Shown piece by piece: positions 22,749 through 35,724 of a DNA stretch of 64,000 nucleotides. The stretch comes from Silene latifolia (taxonomy: Eukaryota > Streptophyta > Magnoliopsida > Caryophyllales > Caryophyllaceae), in the NCBI RefSeq assembly GCF_048544455.1, contig NC_133526.1, positions 11,486,001 through 11,550,000 on the forward strand, given 5' to 3'. The notes beneath the pieces were generated by a model, which was not told the DNA's origin, did not search any database, and saw only the letters and a list, made by a program, of their open reading frames with translations. The translations under genes and the position numbers were made by a program. Positions within the stretch are counted from its first letter, which is position 1; the number at the start of each line of letters is the position of its first letter.

Positions 22749-25007
22749 TGTCGACTTCATCAACCCTCCCAATTCAAACCCTCATGATTCCTCCAAACCC
22801 TTTGTCATCCTCAGCGCACATTCCGTTGAGAAACTCACCGGATCCGATAACTACCAAACTTGGCAACTCCAGTTTGAATCTCTTCTTGTCGGATACGGTC
22901 TCATCGGCTATGTTGGTGGATCTATCACGGCTCCTCCCGAGACCACAATATCCGAATGGCAAAGTCAACGAAAATCCTGCATACAAAACTTGGTACCGGC
23001 AGGACAAGCTTCTACATACACGGTGACGTGGCCGGCACCCTCTCCAAAACTGTTGGCCCTCTTATCACTCGTACCAAAACCACCAAGAAAGTGTGGAATA
23101 TTCTTGCTACCACCTATGCTAACCTTTCCCGTGGCCATGTCAAACAACTAAAACACAAACTCCGCCATACCACCAAAGGCAATAGGTCAATTGCCAAATA
23201 TATAACCTCCATTAAAACGGTGACTGATGAACTAGCCCTCTTCAACAAACCTGTCGACCCCAAAGATATTAATGATCGCATCCTTGAGGGTCTTGATGAC
23301 TCACGCTATCAATCCGTCATCAATGCGGTCCATTCTCATGACTCCCCAATTTCGTTTGCCGAACTCCATGAAAAACTCGTCAATAAAGAGATTTCTCTTA
23401 AACTTTAAGAAACCACCAATTCGGCTCCCTTCCCGACCACTACTCACCGCACCACCTCTGCCTCCTTCACCCCTCAACCGTCCCCACAACCTACTCTCAC
23501 GTCCTCCACAAATCTCGCTCGCAAACTCTATCTCGAAAAATGTCATTGGTGCAATGAGAGAGGTCGTACCTTGGCCTTCCGCCCTGTTTTCAAGAACCTC
23601 TACCCCGACATCATCATACCTCGTACAACCCGCTCCAACGCTCCTCCCACAACCCAGCCGCAAGCTCACACCACCCTAACCCAGCCCGCATCCGTTCCCT
23701 ACAACTGGTTGCTCGATAGCGGTGCTTCGCACCATGTCACCACTGATCTCTCCAATCTTACTCTTCACTGCCCTTATGACGAGACGGACGAGATAGTTAT
23801 TGGTGACAGTTCTGGTTTGTCAATTACTCACACTGACTCTCTTTCTATTCCTTATGTGTCTCACTCATTTAAATTGTCTCGTGTCTTATGTGTCCCTCTT
23901 ATGCACCGCAATATCATTTCCGTGTCTCAATTATGCCTTGATGATAATGTGTCTATCATCTTTTTACCTTCCTCTTTTTGTGTCAAGGACAACTCCACGA
24001 GGGCACTTATCCACCAAGGAATCGCTAGAGATGGTGTTTATTTATGACCCTTCTTGCCCTCCCCGAGTGCCTCTCCAACCACTCTTCACACATCCGAGCT
24101 TCATCACCGAGTCGGCCATCCATTTATTTCTGTTTTACGCAATATTGACAGTAGTTTAAATATTAATCGTATTTCTGATTCCCCATGTAACTCCTGCTTC
24201 ATTAATAAAAGTCAAAACCTTCCTTTTGCTGACTCCTCTCTCACTACTAATGCACCCCTTGAAGTCGTGTTCAGTGATTTATGGACATCACCTCTGTACT
24301 CAATCGACAATTTTAAATTTTATGCGGTATTTGTCGATCACTACACTAAATATATTTGGCTATATCCACTAAAACGTAAAGGGTATGCGGAATGTCGTCA
24401 TCAGCAAATTATTTATACCGGTCTGGCACTTATGAGTCACTGTCAATCCCATGTTCCTCACAAATATTGGCCCCACGCCTTCCAAACAACAACTTGTCTT
24501 ATAAATCATCTAACCAGTCTGACCCTTAACAATGTCAGTCGTTGCTTTAAATTGTTTGGCCGTCGTCCAAACTATGAAAACTTTCGTAGCTTCGGTTGTC
24601 TCTGTTATCCCTGACTTCGGCCCTATACATCACACAAACTCGATGCTAGATCCACCCCTTGTGTCTTCATTGGCTACTCCCCGAGTCAACACTCTTTTCT
24701 CTATCTCGAGCCTGTCACCAATCGTATCTACTCATCTCGTCACGTGTATCTTGTTAAGCATGTTCACCCATATAAGTCCTTGCCCTCTACCTATGCATCT
24801 CTCTCTCTTACCCCTGATGAGTGGTGCACCGGTAGCATCCCGCTGCTCCACACAACTCCGCCCTTACTCCACCTCCCCACCTCATTCACCACGTATTGCT
24901 GCTCCCACTCCTTCTCCTTCACCTCCTCCACGTCGTCCTCCCCCTCCTCCACCCTCACTCTCCCATACCCACAATACCCGTGCCTCCAACAACATTTACA
25001 AACCCAT
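22749..25007 (+). pseudogene. Copia gag-protease-integrase, 5' half, frameshifted
   Basis: This holds the first part of a Copia polyprotein, spread over several frames. Gag with a UBN2-type region (LTGSDNYQTWQLQFESLL, then TTKKVWNILATTYANLS) covers about 22749-23408. A zinc-knuckle remnant CHWCNERGR near 23540 has lost its His/Cys end. The protease has WLLDSGASHHVT (about 23707-23742). The integrase HHCC region has ELHHRVGH...CNSC (about 24094-24200). The start of the integrase core (VFSDLWTSP, VDHYTKYIWLYPLKRK) is followed directly by GYAECRHQQI, so the middle of the catalytic core is deleted. In-frame stops and at least three frameshifts are present. The coding sequence stops at 25007, where the CACTA element begins, and resumes at 59121. 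Confidence 0.9.
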
Positions 25008-25024
25008 CACTACTACAGATACAG

Positions 25025-25285
25025 GCTATAACAACGGTTAAAAACCGTTGTTATATAAAAAAGTGGACGTTGTTAAAGCGTCCGTTGTAAAAGGTTTTAA
25101 CAACGGTTGGTTTTCTTAAGAAACCCGTTGTTAAAACTATTAACAACGGTTTTAAGTATAAAAACCCGTTGTGGAAAGTGTGACTCAATTTTGGGGGGAA
25201 AGTTATAACAACGAGTTGTTATATACAAAACCGTTGTTATAACTAAAGACAACGGGTTGTTTATAAATAACCGTTGTTGTTTGTT
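25025..25285. repeat. left subterminal repeats of the CACTA element
   Basis: About ten copies, in both orientations, of acaacggtt or aaccgttgt, several arranged as hairpins (taacaacggttaaaaaccgt). In CACTA elements such subterminal repeats bind the transposase. The matching cluster is at 58745-59100. Confidence 0.9.
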
Positions 25286-25643
25286 TTTTTTTTAAAAAAA
25301 AAAAATATTACTAGATGCATGCATAATTACGGCCCGTTATAATTCCGATGCATGCATTATTACTGTCATCCCTGTGCATATGAGTGGACAATATGGAATG
25401 AGAAGGGTTAGTAATAAGATTTGAAGCAGCAGAGAGAGATATGATGATGATTATGGCACAACTTCTTAACATATATATTAATTAAAAAACAACTCAAACC
25501 ACACATTGCTTAATATAAATACATGCATTATCTCAACTAACATTCCATTATCTCACTATACATCTCCAAACCCTAACTGCTAAAACAAACTCCAAATAAA
25601 CCCTAATTAATCTTTCAAACAAACTCCAAACTCCATCAACAAA

Positions 25644-25942
25644 ATGAATGATATCATCCTTAAGACTCTTACTATGATCGAGAACAACAACAATTTCATC
25701 CGCCGGTTGCTCCACATTGAGGAAAGTTTCAGGAGCTACCTTGTGGATGCTCGATCCATACTGAAGGACGCCAAAAAAGATGGCTTGACAGAGCAGCAAC
25801 AGTTGCAGCTATATGACGATATAACAACTGCTGAACGGAACCTCCAAATAGCCAAGGAGGAGAGGACGGATATCATAGAAGAGAATAAGACTCTCTATGA
25901 AAATATAAGAATTGCATTTTTATTAATGTATTTTTTTTTATT

Positions 25943-25993
<51 letters not shown>
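25644..25993 (+). CDS. small coiled-coil-like protein of the CACTA element
   Basis: The frame starts ATGAATGATATC and encodes about 95 charged, likely helical residues (NNFIRRLLHIEESFRSYL, LQIAKEERTDIIEEN), then runs out into a hydrophobic (IY)n stretch where the (TA)n tract begins. A promoter-like ttaatataaatacatgc lies upstream at about 25510. A second copy of promoter and frame sits at 39790-40350 and keeps the same motifs (SFIRRLLDIE, LQIAKEERMNIIEEN), although a frameshift has broken it. Retention of the peptide pattern in two diverged copies hints at a real protein. I do not recognise the family. The natural stop is not visible because of the (TA)n expansion and MULE insertion; in the second copy the frame ends soon after LRTVFLAMH. 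Confidence 0.5.

Positions 25994-25994
<1 letters not shown>
25946..25994. repeat. (TA)n tract, left flank of the MULE nest
   Basis: About 24 TA units. The right-hand partner is the (AT)n tract at 58318-58342. Both flanks match CACTA interior sequence. Confidence 0.9.
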
Positions 25995-25997
<3 letters not shown>

Positions 25998-26649
25998 GAA
26001 GGATCAACTAAGGTCCTTATATATAATAAGTCCATAAGTCCTAATGTGGACGGTTGGATCAATCAAACGAATGGCCAACATTTCGCAGTCAAACCCCACT
26101 AAACCCCATTAAACTAATATTTTTGATTTACCTCTCTCCTCTTACCCACTAACCCATGCATGCTACACTGTTTGTCCATCAGTCCATGATCATTTCCCTC
26201 CTCATTTTCTAGACAATTCAAAACAACTTGCGGCTATTTGTGTTTTCCCTCTATTTCCTGTCATTTCGTCTTCCTTTTCTATCTTCGCAATTCTGATAAC
26301 TCCATTTTCATCATTACCAATTAAGTCCATCCTAACAAACGCCATTTTCATCACAACAAATTAATACCAACTCGCGTGCAAACTCGGCTGTCTCCATTTT
26401 TTTATAAGGTATTTTCTCCATTCCTTATTTAGTGATTTGTAGTTTGTTTTTTGTTAATTATTGCCTTTGTTAAACTATCATAAAAAGAGTTCATTTGATT
26501 TTTCAATCTGCAATTATGGGTTTGCTGATGTTTATTTGTTTAATTGTTAATTATGGTTGTGCAGAACGAATTCGAGGTCATTTGTTAATTAACAATGGTT
26601 TTTGCCAAGAAAAATGCCAAGAAATCTTCCAAGAAATCTGAATCGAAGG

Positions 26650-27650
26650 TAAAAAAATCTCGTCTTGTTGGTATAACTCTTATAGAATGATTTGTAACTT
26701 CAATTAAATATCTGTATAACTCTAATCCCAATTGTTGGTCATCTACAGATGGATGTTGTAGAAAGTATTGACACGGGAGTTGATATCCAGGTTAAAAGTT
26801 TTGATTTTGATTTATACGTTACTAGATGTCTAACTCTGCTTACTAGATGTATAACTTTAGTACTCAATATGTATAACTCTGGTTAATTAATTTAAAACTC
26901 TGGTTAATAAATGTATAACTTTAGTACGCAATATGTATAACTCTGGTTCCTAGATGTATAACTCGGGTTCTAGATGTATAGCTCTTCGATTCTCGTGACC
27001 AACTCCTTCTTCATAATGTCAAACTCTAATTGTTATATGTATGACTATACTTCTAATTAGTTTCCATACATAGAGTTATACAATATATGCCTACATTTAT
27101 ACAATTTATACCGAGTTATTCATTATACTTGTATATGCTTACAGTTATACATTGTATAGCCAGAGTTATACATTCACAGACTAGAGTTATACATTACATG
27201 GCCAGAGTTATACTTTATATTGCTAGAGTTATACATTTTATCGCAGTCATTTGTTGTATAACTCTGATTACATGTTGAATAACTTCTGCTGTCATAATGT
27301 ATAACTGGAGTTATACAATGTATGGCCAGAGTTAGACATTCTATTACTAGAGTTATACATTACATGGCCAGAGTTATACTTTCTATTGCTAGAGTTATAC
27401 ATTTTATCGCAGTTATTTGTTGTATAACTCTGATTACATGTTGAATAACTTCTGCTGTCATAAAGTATAACTGGAGTTATACAATGTATGGCCAGAGTTA
27501 GACATTCTATTACTAGAGTTATACATTACATGGCCAGAGTTATACTTTCTATTGCTAGAGTTATACATTTTAATAATAGAGTTATACATTAATGGCTCGA
27601 GTTACACATATAATTTTACACATTATATAATCTGAATCCCTTTTTATTTG
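26650..27650. repeat. gttataca-rich introns 1-2 with a tandem duplication of about 175 bp
   Basis: Dozens of gttataca or tgtataac motifs lie in both orientations, spaced roughly 15-30 bp. A block with gttgtataactctgattaca and tggccagagtta occurs at about 27243-27410 and again at about 27410-27590. The motif is absent from the exons on each side. Confidence 0.9.
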
Positions 27651-30239
27651 TCACTCAGATGGATGATGCACCAAGTCTTGAGAAGGGAGCCGATTCCCAG
27701 GTTCAAAGTTTGAGCTTTTTATAATCATTGTCATTTGTTGTATAACTCGATTACATTTTGAATAACTTTTGTCATTAATGTATAACTCTTGATATTTTCT
27801 GATTAACTCTATTATCAGAATGTATAACTTTACTTATATTTTGTATAACTCTATTATCAGAATGTATAACTTTACTTATATTTTGTATAACTCTGACTAT
27901 CTATTGTATTACTTTAATTCACAGTATGTCTATTTCTTTGTTCCAAATATCTATAATTGCAACTACAGTCTGTATAATTTTGTGTGTTGTCTTTGCTTTT
28001 CCCCAGATGGTTGAGGCCAAGCCAAGGGTAAAGAGGGTGCATGATATCACGGTTTCGTGTCGACCTCAAAGACTTGTTTCTCTCATTGAAAAGCTTAATG
28101 AGGATCAGGTGTCCGCTGTTAAGAAAATTGGGTTTGGTGGCCTTTTGGAGCTCAAGATTAGCAGCTTCCCACTTGCACACGTTCGCCTGTTCTTGGAATC
28201 CTTCTCTGACAACTCATATGTGTTCAGGGCTTCGCGGAAGAAGAAGTTTATGATCGATAAGCATGGCGTGCATGATCTGTTTTCTTGTTACCTTTCGGAC
28301 CCAACCCTCTCCCTTTGGTGCCTGTGAGCTCGCAGAAAGGGTCCACCGACCCCGAGAATAAGGAGTCAAGGACAAATGACGGGAAGCGTACGGGGTGGCC
28401 AAAGGGAATAGTGCAATACCCTTAGGGAAAGTTCACAAGCAACTTCGGAGTACGAGGAGGCGGACGATCAATTTTGCTTGCTATTTGTTTTGTTCTATGT
28501 CTTCATTCTCGCACCCACCCCAAACAAATGGGATAGATTGGAAGTCATTAAGGGTCAGAGAAGATCCTAAAGCCATCCCGCATTTTAACTGGTGCTCTTA
28601 TATTTTGGACATGACGGTGAAAGCGGGGTCAGACTTTAAAAAGGGGGTAACAATTTTGAATGGGTGTATCCCCTTCCTCATGATAAGCTACTTTCGATAT
28701 GATTACGGGGGTAAGCCTTGTAATCATGAACTTCCTTTGATTAAACATTGGGATGAAGCTTCGCTTGTAGAGAGAGGTAAAATTTGAGGTGGGTCAAGGG
28801 GGATTGGGTACTTTAACCTTGTCTAAGACCCGTGTCCGAGGTGCCTTCAAGACCCCTCTTATGGAAGGAGTGTGGACGAGTGCGCCTCGGCGACCCGCGT
28901 GAACCCAAACTATCAAGCTAACAGCCCCCAACCCCCTCAACCCCGCCCAACTTCCGAGAAGAAGTTCATTCGGATAGAACTACCAAAGGGGGTCGAGGAT
29001 GACCAGGAATTGAAAGCTAGGGTCATTCGATGTAAGTGCAAACTATTATATATTTCTGCAGATGGATTCTGTTTCAAATTGAACGTACCCATATATTATA
29101 ATATAACTAACTTACTGTACTTATTGGATGCAGGGTACTCACGAGCTTTATCTGCAAATGCAAAGGAACGCTATTGTGTTCTATTCATGGTATGCAGATG
29201 CAACCGCACGGATCAAAGTCAGAAATAGTGATCCGACGGGCCTAAATGCTAGTCAGGCCTCTCAAGAATTCTTTGAGGGTGAAAAGATTCAAAAGTCGTC
29301 GTTGAAGGTGAGCAGTTGCGAAAGGTCAAGGTTTCGGGGTAACGCCCGCATTTGGAGAGGTAGTTACTGAGCATCCAAAAAAATCTGCCGGAATCGATGC
29401 ATCTACGCGTCAAATCAGTGAAGTTCTTGAGAGTCTCGGCAATGATGGGGGTGGATGGGGTGGTAACCCCTGTGTTGAGCCGCGTCGAGAGTCCGTCAAA
29501 GGCGACACGCCAACGAAATCGGTTGCAGTTTCATGGTCAAAGATTATGGAGGAAGTGGGAGGTGATACAGTCGTTTCTAAGCCGGTGTCACCTGCTAGCC
29601 CAGGGTTAGAGGATCAGGTTGTGTGCACCCCCGTCCCATCTGTCAGAGAACTGTTGTTGGAGGCGAGTTACTCCGAGGAGGAAATTGACCAATGTCTCGG
29701 ACCGTCAAAGGACGATGAGGCTCGCCTCTGGGAAGGTGATGAGGGGCATGAGCACGTTCATGGGGACGGATTGAATGAAAATGCTGAAAATGTTGGAAGA
29801 TTGGCAGACACTGACCATGAAAGAGCAGCAGACATTGTAGGCCAAGCTGACGGACGGTCAGAGAATGCTGAACCTCGGCCCGTGGTAGGTGATGAGGTGC
29901 ATGAGCAAGTTCATGGGGAGGGATTGCCAGAAAATGTTGAAAGATTGTCAGACAATCAACCGTCAGATATGGTGATGGAAAAATCTACAGTCCCAGAATT
30001 GGGTTTGGACACACAAGAATTGATGGAGTGTCTGTTTTTCTCACTTTTGAAATGAAGGAAGCCGCACGTGGACTTCCAAACAGACGGGAGTGGTCCTGGT
30101 GGCGAGGTAAGTTTGTTAATTTGCGATAAATACTTTTTATACAATCGTTTTTTTTTGTTTATTGGTCGTGTATAACTCTAAGTTGATCAAGTATAACCTT
30201 GTTGAAACTTATGTTGAAGCCTTCTAACCGTAGTGCCAC

Positions 30240-30897
30240 CGCAACGGCAGGTTGGTACAACTCTTTACCAAGATATGACGATACGGTTATACTTGTATAT
30301 GACTAGAGTTATACAATATATGCTTTGGAGTTATACATTAGATAGCTGGAGGTATATCTAGAGTTATACAAAGATAGTTATACATTATAGTGTATACGAT
30401 TATACATTTTATGGTCGAGTTATACATTCTATGCTTACGCTTATACATTTTATGGCCAGAGTTATACGTTTGGTGTTTAATTTTGTTATTTTTCATTCAT
30501 GCCACCGTTAACCAAGATATGACTACGATTATACAAAGATATGACTAGAGTTATAGAATATATGCTTTGAGTTATACATTAGATAGCCGGAGGTATATCT
30601 AGAGTTATACAAAGATAGTTATACATTCTATGCTTACGCTTATACATTTTATGGCCAGAGTTATACGTTTGGTGTTTAATTTTGTTATTTTTCATTCATG
30701 CCACCGTTAACCAAGATATGACTACATTATACAAAGATATGACTAGAGTTATAGAATATATGCTTTGGAGTTATACATTAGATAGTGGAGGTATATCTAG
30801 AGTTATACAAAGATAGTTATACATTCTATGCTTACAGTTATACATTTTATGGCCAGAGTTATACGTTTGGTGTTTAATTTTGTTATTTCTCATTCAG
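30240..30897. repeat. intron with three tandem copies of a unit of about 200 bp
   Basis: Units containing aaccaagatatgac, ggaggtatatctagagttat and tggccagagttatacg repeat at about 30240-30490, 30490-30700 and 30700-30897. Each ends in cattcatgccaccgttaa, a near copy of the real 3' splice site region cattcag|ccatcgttaa, so the acceptor region was duplicated with the intron. Confidence 0.85.
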
Positions 30898-33800
30898 CCA
30901 TCGTTAAAAGGATGTAATTGAGAATGTTGAACAACATTCTAACAATGGGGGTGTAAACGTAGATGTTGGCGTCGGTGTGGAGATCACCCCGGGGAATCCT
31001 TCAACGGAATGTACTGGAAATGAAATCCCTCTGACTTTCATGAGCACGGCAGATGTGAATGAGGCATTTGCCGGGGTTGAGGAGCGAACGATTGGTCTTT
31101 GCCAAAGAAGGTTTGGTAGTTGAAATTAGAGATGCTAGGGTTGAGTCTGTTGCGCCACTCCCACCCCCTATTTATGTGCCGCGATGTGACATGATCCACC
31201 ATCCGTTCTTACTGCATTCAACTGCCCCCCTTCCGTGCATGGACATTGTACCTGAGAACCTAGGCTGCTCTCAGGATTGCGGGGCACCCGAACCTGACCA
31301 GCACGTATGCTCACAGTGGTTGCGATTTAACAAGGAACGTTTCAGGACGGTGTTCAGGGTGAGGAAGGATGTAATGGATTATGTCTTTGATGAATTCCAC
31401 GACCATAAAAAATCGTAAGTAAAAGATAAGTTTGACCTATATTTCAATACGACAGTCAAACAGGGCATGAATGCATCCCCTTGCTGTGTGTCTCAATTTT
31501 GCTAATCCTTTGTAGGGAACAATTGGTCACATATCCCTGTCCAAACTGCATAACGCGTATTGATCTCCAGTCGTTGATGCCCGGGCAACAGATTTTGGGT
31601 AATGTCATCGACTGCTGGTCTGTACTACTCAATCACCTTATGCACGCAAACACCGCAGCTGTTTCAAGTTCGCGCTGTTTCTTTGGCCTAGCTCACGCTG
31701 TAGGTGTGCTCGAACTCCGCAAGTTATTTTGTGACAAACTGTACGTAACTTATGATACAAGCTGCCAACCCCCGTCTATCATTTTTATAGGACCTAGCAA
31801 TTGAAATTTGGCAAGGCAGGAAGAAAAACTTGGTTGTTGATCATTCTGAAGGCTTTTGTTACTCGTGGGACATGTGGCCAGAGTCGTGTTCTAGTCCATT
31901 CCAACTGGACTCCGATATGGTGAGCTCAGATATCAATATAGAGTCATTTACATACTGGAATTATTCATTATTTTCGTAGAGTTTAACAGTATATGCTTAG
32001 AGTTGTACAATATATGCTTTAGAGTTAGGCCTGGAGTTTTACCTAGAGTAATACCTGGAGTTATACACTACACTGTATATGCTTACAGTTATAGAGTTTA
32101 TGGCTAGAGTTATACATCCTATGGCAAGAGTTATACAATATATAACTTTAGTTTTCAGAATTACTAGAGTTATACGTTCTAGGGCTGAAGTTATACATTA
32201 TTTGTCTAGAGTTATACAGTATATGCTTAGAGTTTTGATGAGTGGCTAATTTCACTCCATAACTCTAGGCATATAATGTATAACTTTTACCATAGGATTT
32301 ATAACTCATTGCACATAAAGTACAACTGTAAGCATATACAAGATAATGTATAATCACAGTATCCGCTTAGTGCACATAATGTACAACTGCAAGAATATAC
32401 TGTATAACTCTGGAAATTGAATGTACAACTCTACACATATAATGTATAACTCTGGGCACAGACTGTATAACTCCAACTACGCACAATATGTATGCCTCTA
32501 ATCTGCTATTTATGTTTCAAAACTCTTAGATTTTTGGTGCATCTTTGTAGGTATTCGTCCCGGTAAGCAGTGGTGATAAAGATCATTACTCTTGCATTTG
32601 CATAAATTTCCTGTCCGAGCAGATCGAGTACCTTGATAATCGTTCTTACGAGGACGATCTTCTGACATTACCATACGGAGGGATTGTGCGTATTACTGTA
32701 AGACTTATAAAGCTGGTGACTAGATTAATTATCAGCTCCATTTGTTTTGTTAATACGTCTTCCCCTTTTAAACGCCTTGCCTAACTTCCGCCAGGTCACG
32801 ATGCAATGGGAAAGTATATGGCCTACAAAGGGCTCGACAAAGGCAAGAAAGTTGAAGGGTTCCCTTTGTCAACGTTAAATTCAATCGCGGGGGAGCAGAC
32901 ATACCGCCAATGACCGTGGTCATGCGTCATGGTCCATATGTTGCTGTACCGTGGAGAGCCATTCGATTGTACCCTAGGGACTAAGGAAAGCAATGACCTC
33001 ATGCGAGCGGAAATTGCTGCAACCCTTGTCCTCAGTGACATTAACTTGGACAGGGAAGAAGTGTTATCCAGGGTATCAGCTTTTAAGGAGCTTAAAGACC
33101 GTGAATTGGAGGAGGTGCGTGATAAACAGAGGACACCGGAACACAAGTGGAAGGAAGAGAGGTGTTGGAGACGCCGGATTGAACAGTTCTGCTAAACGAC
33201 TTTGCTCTAAGGTCAGTTCAACCTTCCAGACTCCACCTTCCAAAGTAGCCCTGGGCCGGACGTCGTCCAGTCGGGCCCTCTCAGCTGTTAATAGCCGCTC
33301 CCGGGGTAAGGGCGATGGCCTTGGTTGGACCAAATATTGCGGAGAACTAGACGCCAACCTTACCGTGGTCGCCAAGATTCTGAAGATGAACAAGGCATTA
33401 ACTAGGGATATCCCGGTGTATCGCAAACAAGTGGCTGATTACGTTTTCCTTGATGACTACAAATTTCCACTTACGTAAGTCGTGCTAAAATCCTAATGTT
33501 TTATCATATTAAGTTTTATCAATATAGAGACAATTCCATACTGGAATTCTACCCTTTGTTGCGTAGAGTTATACATAATATGCTCAGAGTTGTTCAATTT
33601 ATAGTTTGGAGTTATACATTAGAGGACTGGAGTTATACCTAGAGTAATACATGGAGTTATATGTATCATCACTGAAGTTATATATATCGTTAATGGAGTT
33701 ACTCATTCCTAAACTGCAGTTATACGTTTCATCAGTGAAGTTATGCGATCATTTTAATAGCGCTTACCTTCCCATTTAGTATACGTCATAGCCGATTAAC

Positions 33801-35099
33801 ACTGTCTTCGAACTACAAGAACCACTTGTGAGTTACGGCCGGCACGGAACACTTAATAGGTTGGAAATGTTGTCTATGCTCCCTGAGACGCCAATGGATG
33901 AAAAAGTTATTGAGTGTTGGTCCTTGTTGCTTAATCGATTGGAGGCAGAGGATTGCGCGATGTTTCGTTCGTCTTTCTTCGGTATCCGTCATATGGTATG
34001 GTCCTAATCAATCCTTTAATATGTTATAAGAGTTGCACATACCCTCTTTAAAATCATCACAAAGGGAAAGTAAGTATAAAGTTATACATACCCTCTCTGG
34101 AGTTAAACATTTTGTCTTGAGAAGTTATTAACAACCAAGATATACTTAGCCATTCTTCATTATTCTCAGTAAGAGTTACTTTGTGAAACTCCAATGCACA
34201 ACCCCTATAACTCCACCGGTATCCTCATTCATATACTCGCTACTTGAACAGAAATAATCTTGAGCCTTGTACGAAATCCTGTCCAACAAACACCGGACAC
34301 CGAGATGTTGTACCATACGTGGGACGTCTTCCGAACCGATTGTGGCAAAGATTTCAGCTTGAAGGCGGATTTAATCTTTGTACCCATTAAGATTGAAGCG
34401 CATTATGCATGTGTGTGTATCAACTTTAATTCTAGGACGATTGATCTCCGGACAAGTAAGTACTATTCAAGTCCGCGGCAATCGGAGATATGCGGAGCAT
34501 GTCACGTTATTGTAAGTGGAATTAAATTGTAATTATGTTCAACTAAAAAGTGTTCTCACCGCTTTCACAAATCTCACTTTTTGACGTTCTTGTCTCTCGC
34601 CAAGAGCCTCATGAGCGACTACGTGGAGGCTAGGGACGATGCGAAGAGCGAGCGAAAGACATACCGTCGTTCCAGCCCGTCGATCCCGTTTGCCTGGCAT
34701 CCGCAAACGATAAACGACACCGAGTCTGGCTTGTTTCGCATGATGCACATGTTAATGTACGAGGGTGACATTTTTTGGTCACGTTGATCTCGAGAGGAAG
34801 GTGAACCGTCGATATTTGGTGATCCAGGTTGGCGCGACGACGCTTCTCCTAGCCGACATGAACATCATCCGGGAAGGAGTTCTGACCAAGGTCAATGGTT
34901 TCATTGGCGAGAAATTACAGATCCCGAAGGTAGTAGAAAACAGACGGAGAGCAAACGCGAGAGGAGATAAAAACTCCGCGAAAAAATAGAATGGATCCCT
35001 TTTAATCAGATTCTCTTTTTGCAACTCTAGAATGTGGTCAAGAAACTCCTTAACAAATTAGACAACTTGTTGGAATAGATTGTTACTATATCATCTTGG

Positions 35100-35560
35100 T
35101 CAGTCATAATTAAAATCCAAGTTTTACCGATAAGTGTTAGAGTTATACACTCTGTGAAGTAAAGTTATACAAATTATGTGCAGGAGTTATACAACATTTA
35201 TTAGACAACTAAGAGTTATACAAAAAACATCAAGAGTTATACAAACTGTGTACAAGAGTTATACAACATATGACTAGCTTATTTAAAGGCAAATTTTATT
35301 AGACAATTATGAGTTTTGCAAAAAATAACAAGAGTTATACAAATTTTGAACAAGAGTTATACACTCTGTGAAGTACATTTATCCATATATGGGTAAGAGT
35401 TGTACTTAAAGCCACTGAAATTATAATTCCTTCTTAAAGCCACTTTTAAATATTGAATATGTTGCCATGAACAGAAGTCATCAAAATAATGTAAAAGAGT
35501 TGTACAACATTAGTTCATAAATTTCACACACCATATTACTGAAGTTATACATTCTGGAAG
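35100..35560. repeat. gttataca repeats between the two convergent genes
   Basis: About fifteen agagttatacaa motifs lie between the Ulp1-like stop at 34989 and the transposase 3' end near 35700. Confidence 0.85.
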
Positions 35561-35724
35561 GTGCAATCCCCCTTCAAAATAGACAAAAGCTAGCTATTAA
35601 ATTCCCGCTCCGTCTCACCATATTTTTTACCTTTTAAAGAAAAAAAGATTGTAAATAATTTGTTGAGACGGGGGTATTTTTCTACTGCCTACTACTACAA
35701 CATGTTAAGTTTCTCTATTCTTCT

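Larger units (their letters stand above)
26595..34989 (+). pseudogene. multi-exon protein with two Ulp1/C48-like domains (element A)
   Basis: My exon model: 26595-26648, 26749-26790, 27659-27700, 28007-29031, 29134-30106, 30898-31414, 31516-31699, 31791-31919, 32551-32697, 32795-33474, 33780-33995, 34252-34511, about 34608-34989. Most boundaries are GT-AG. The N-terminus is Lys-rich. Exon 4 has the transposon-type domain LVSLIEKLNEDQVSAVKKIG with GFGGLLELK. An acidic region follows. The first C48-like domain has PVSSGDKDHYSCICINF (His at 32584) and EYLDN (Asp), with NDRG (32909-32920) where active enzymes have DCG. The second has IEAHYACVCINF (His at 34401) and ESGLF (34722-34736), again without Cys. 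Frameshifts lie near 28290, 32920 and 34775, so this copy is broken. Active C48 enzymes cleave SUMO-like proteins. The homologue is at 50032-56752. Confidence 0.75.
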
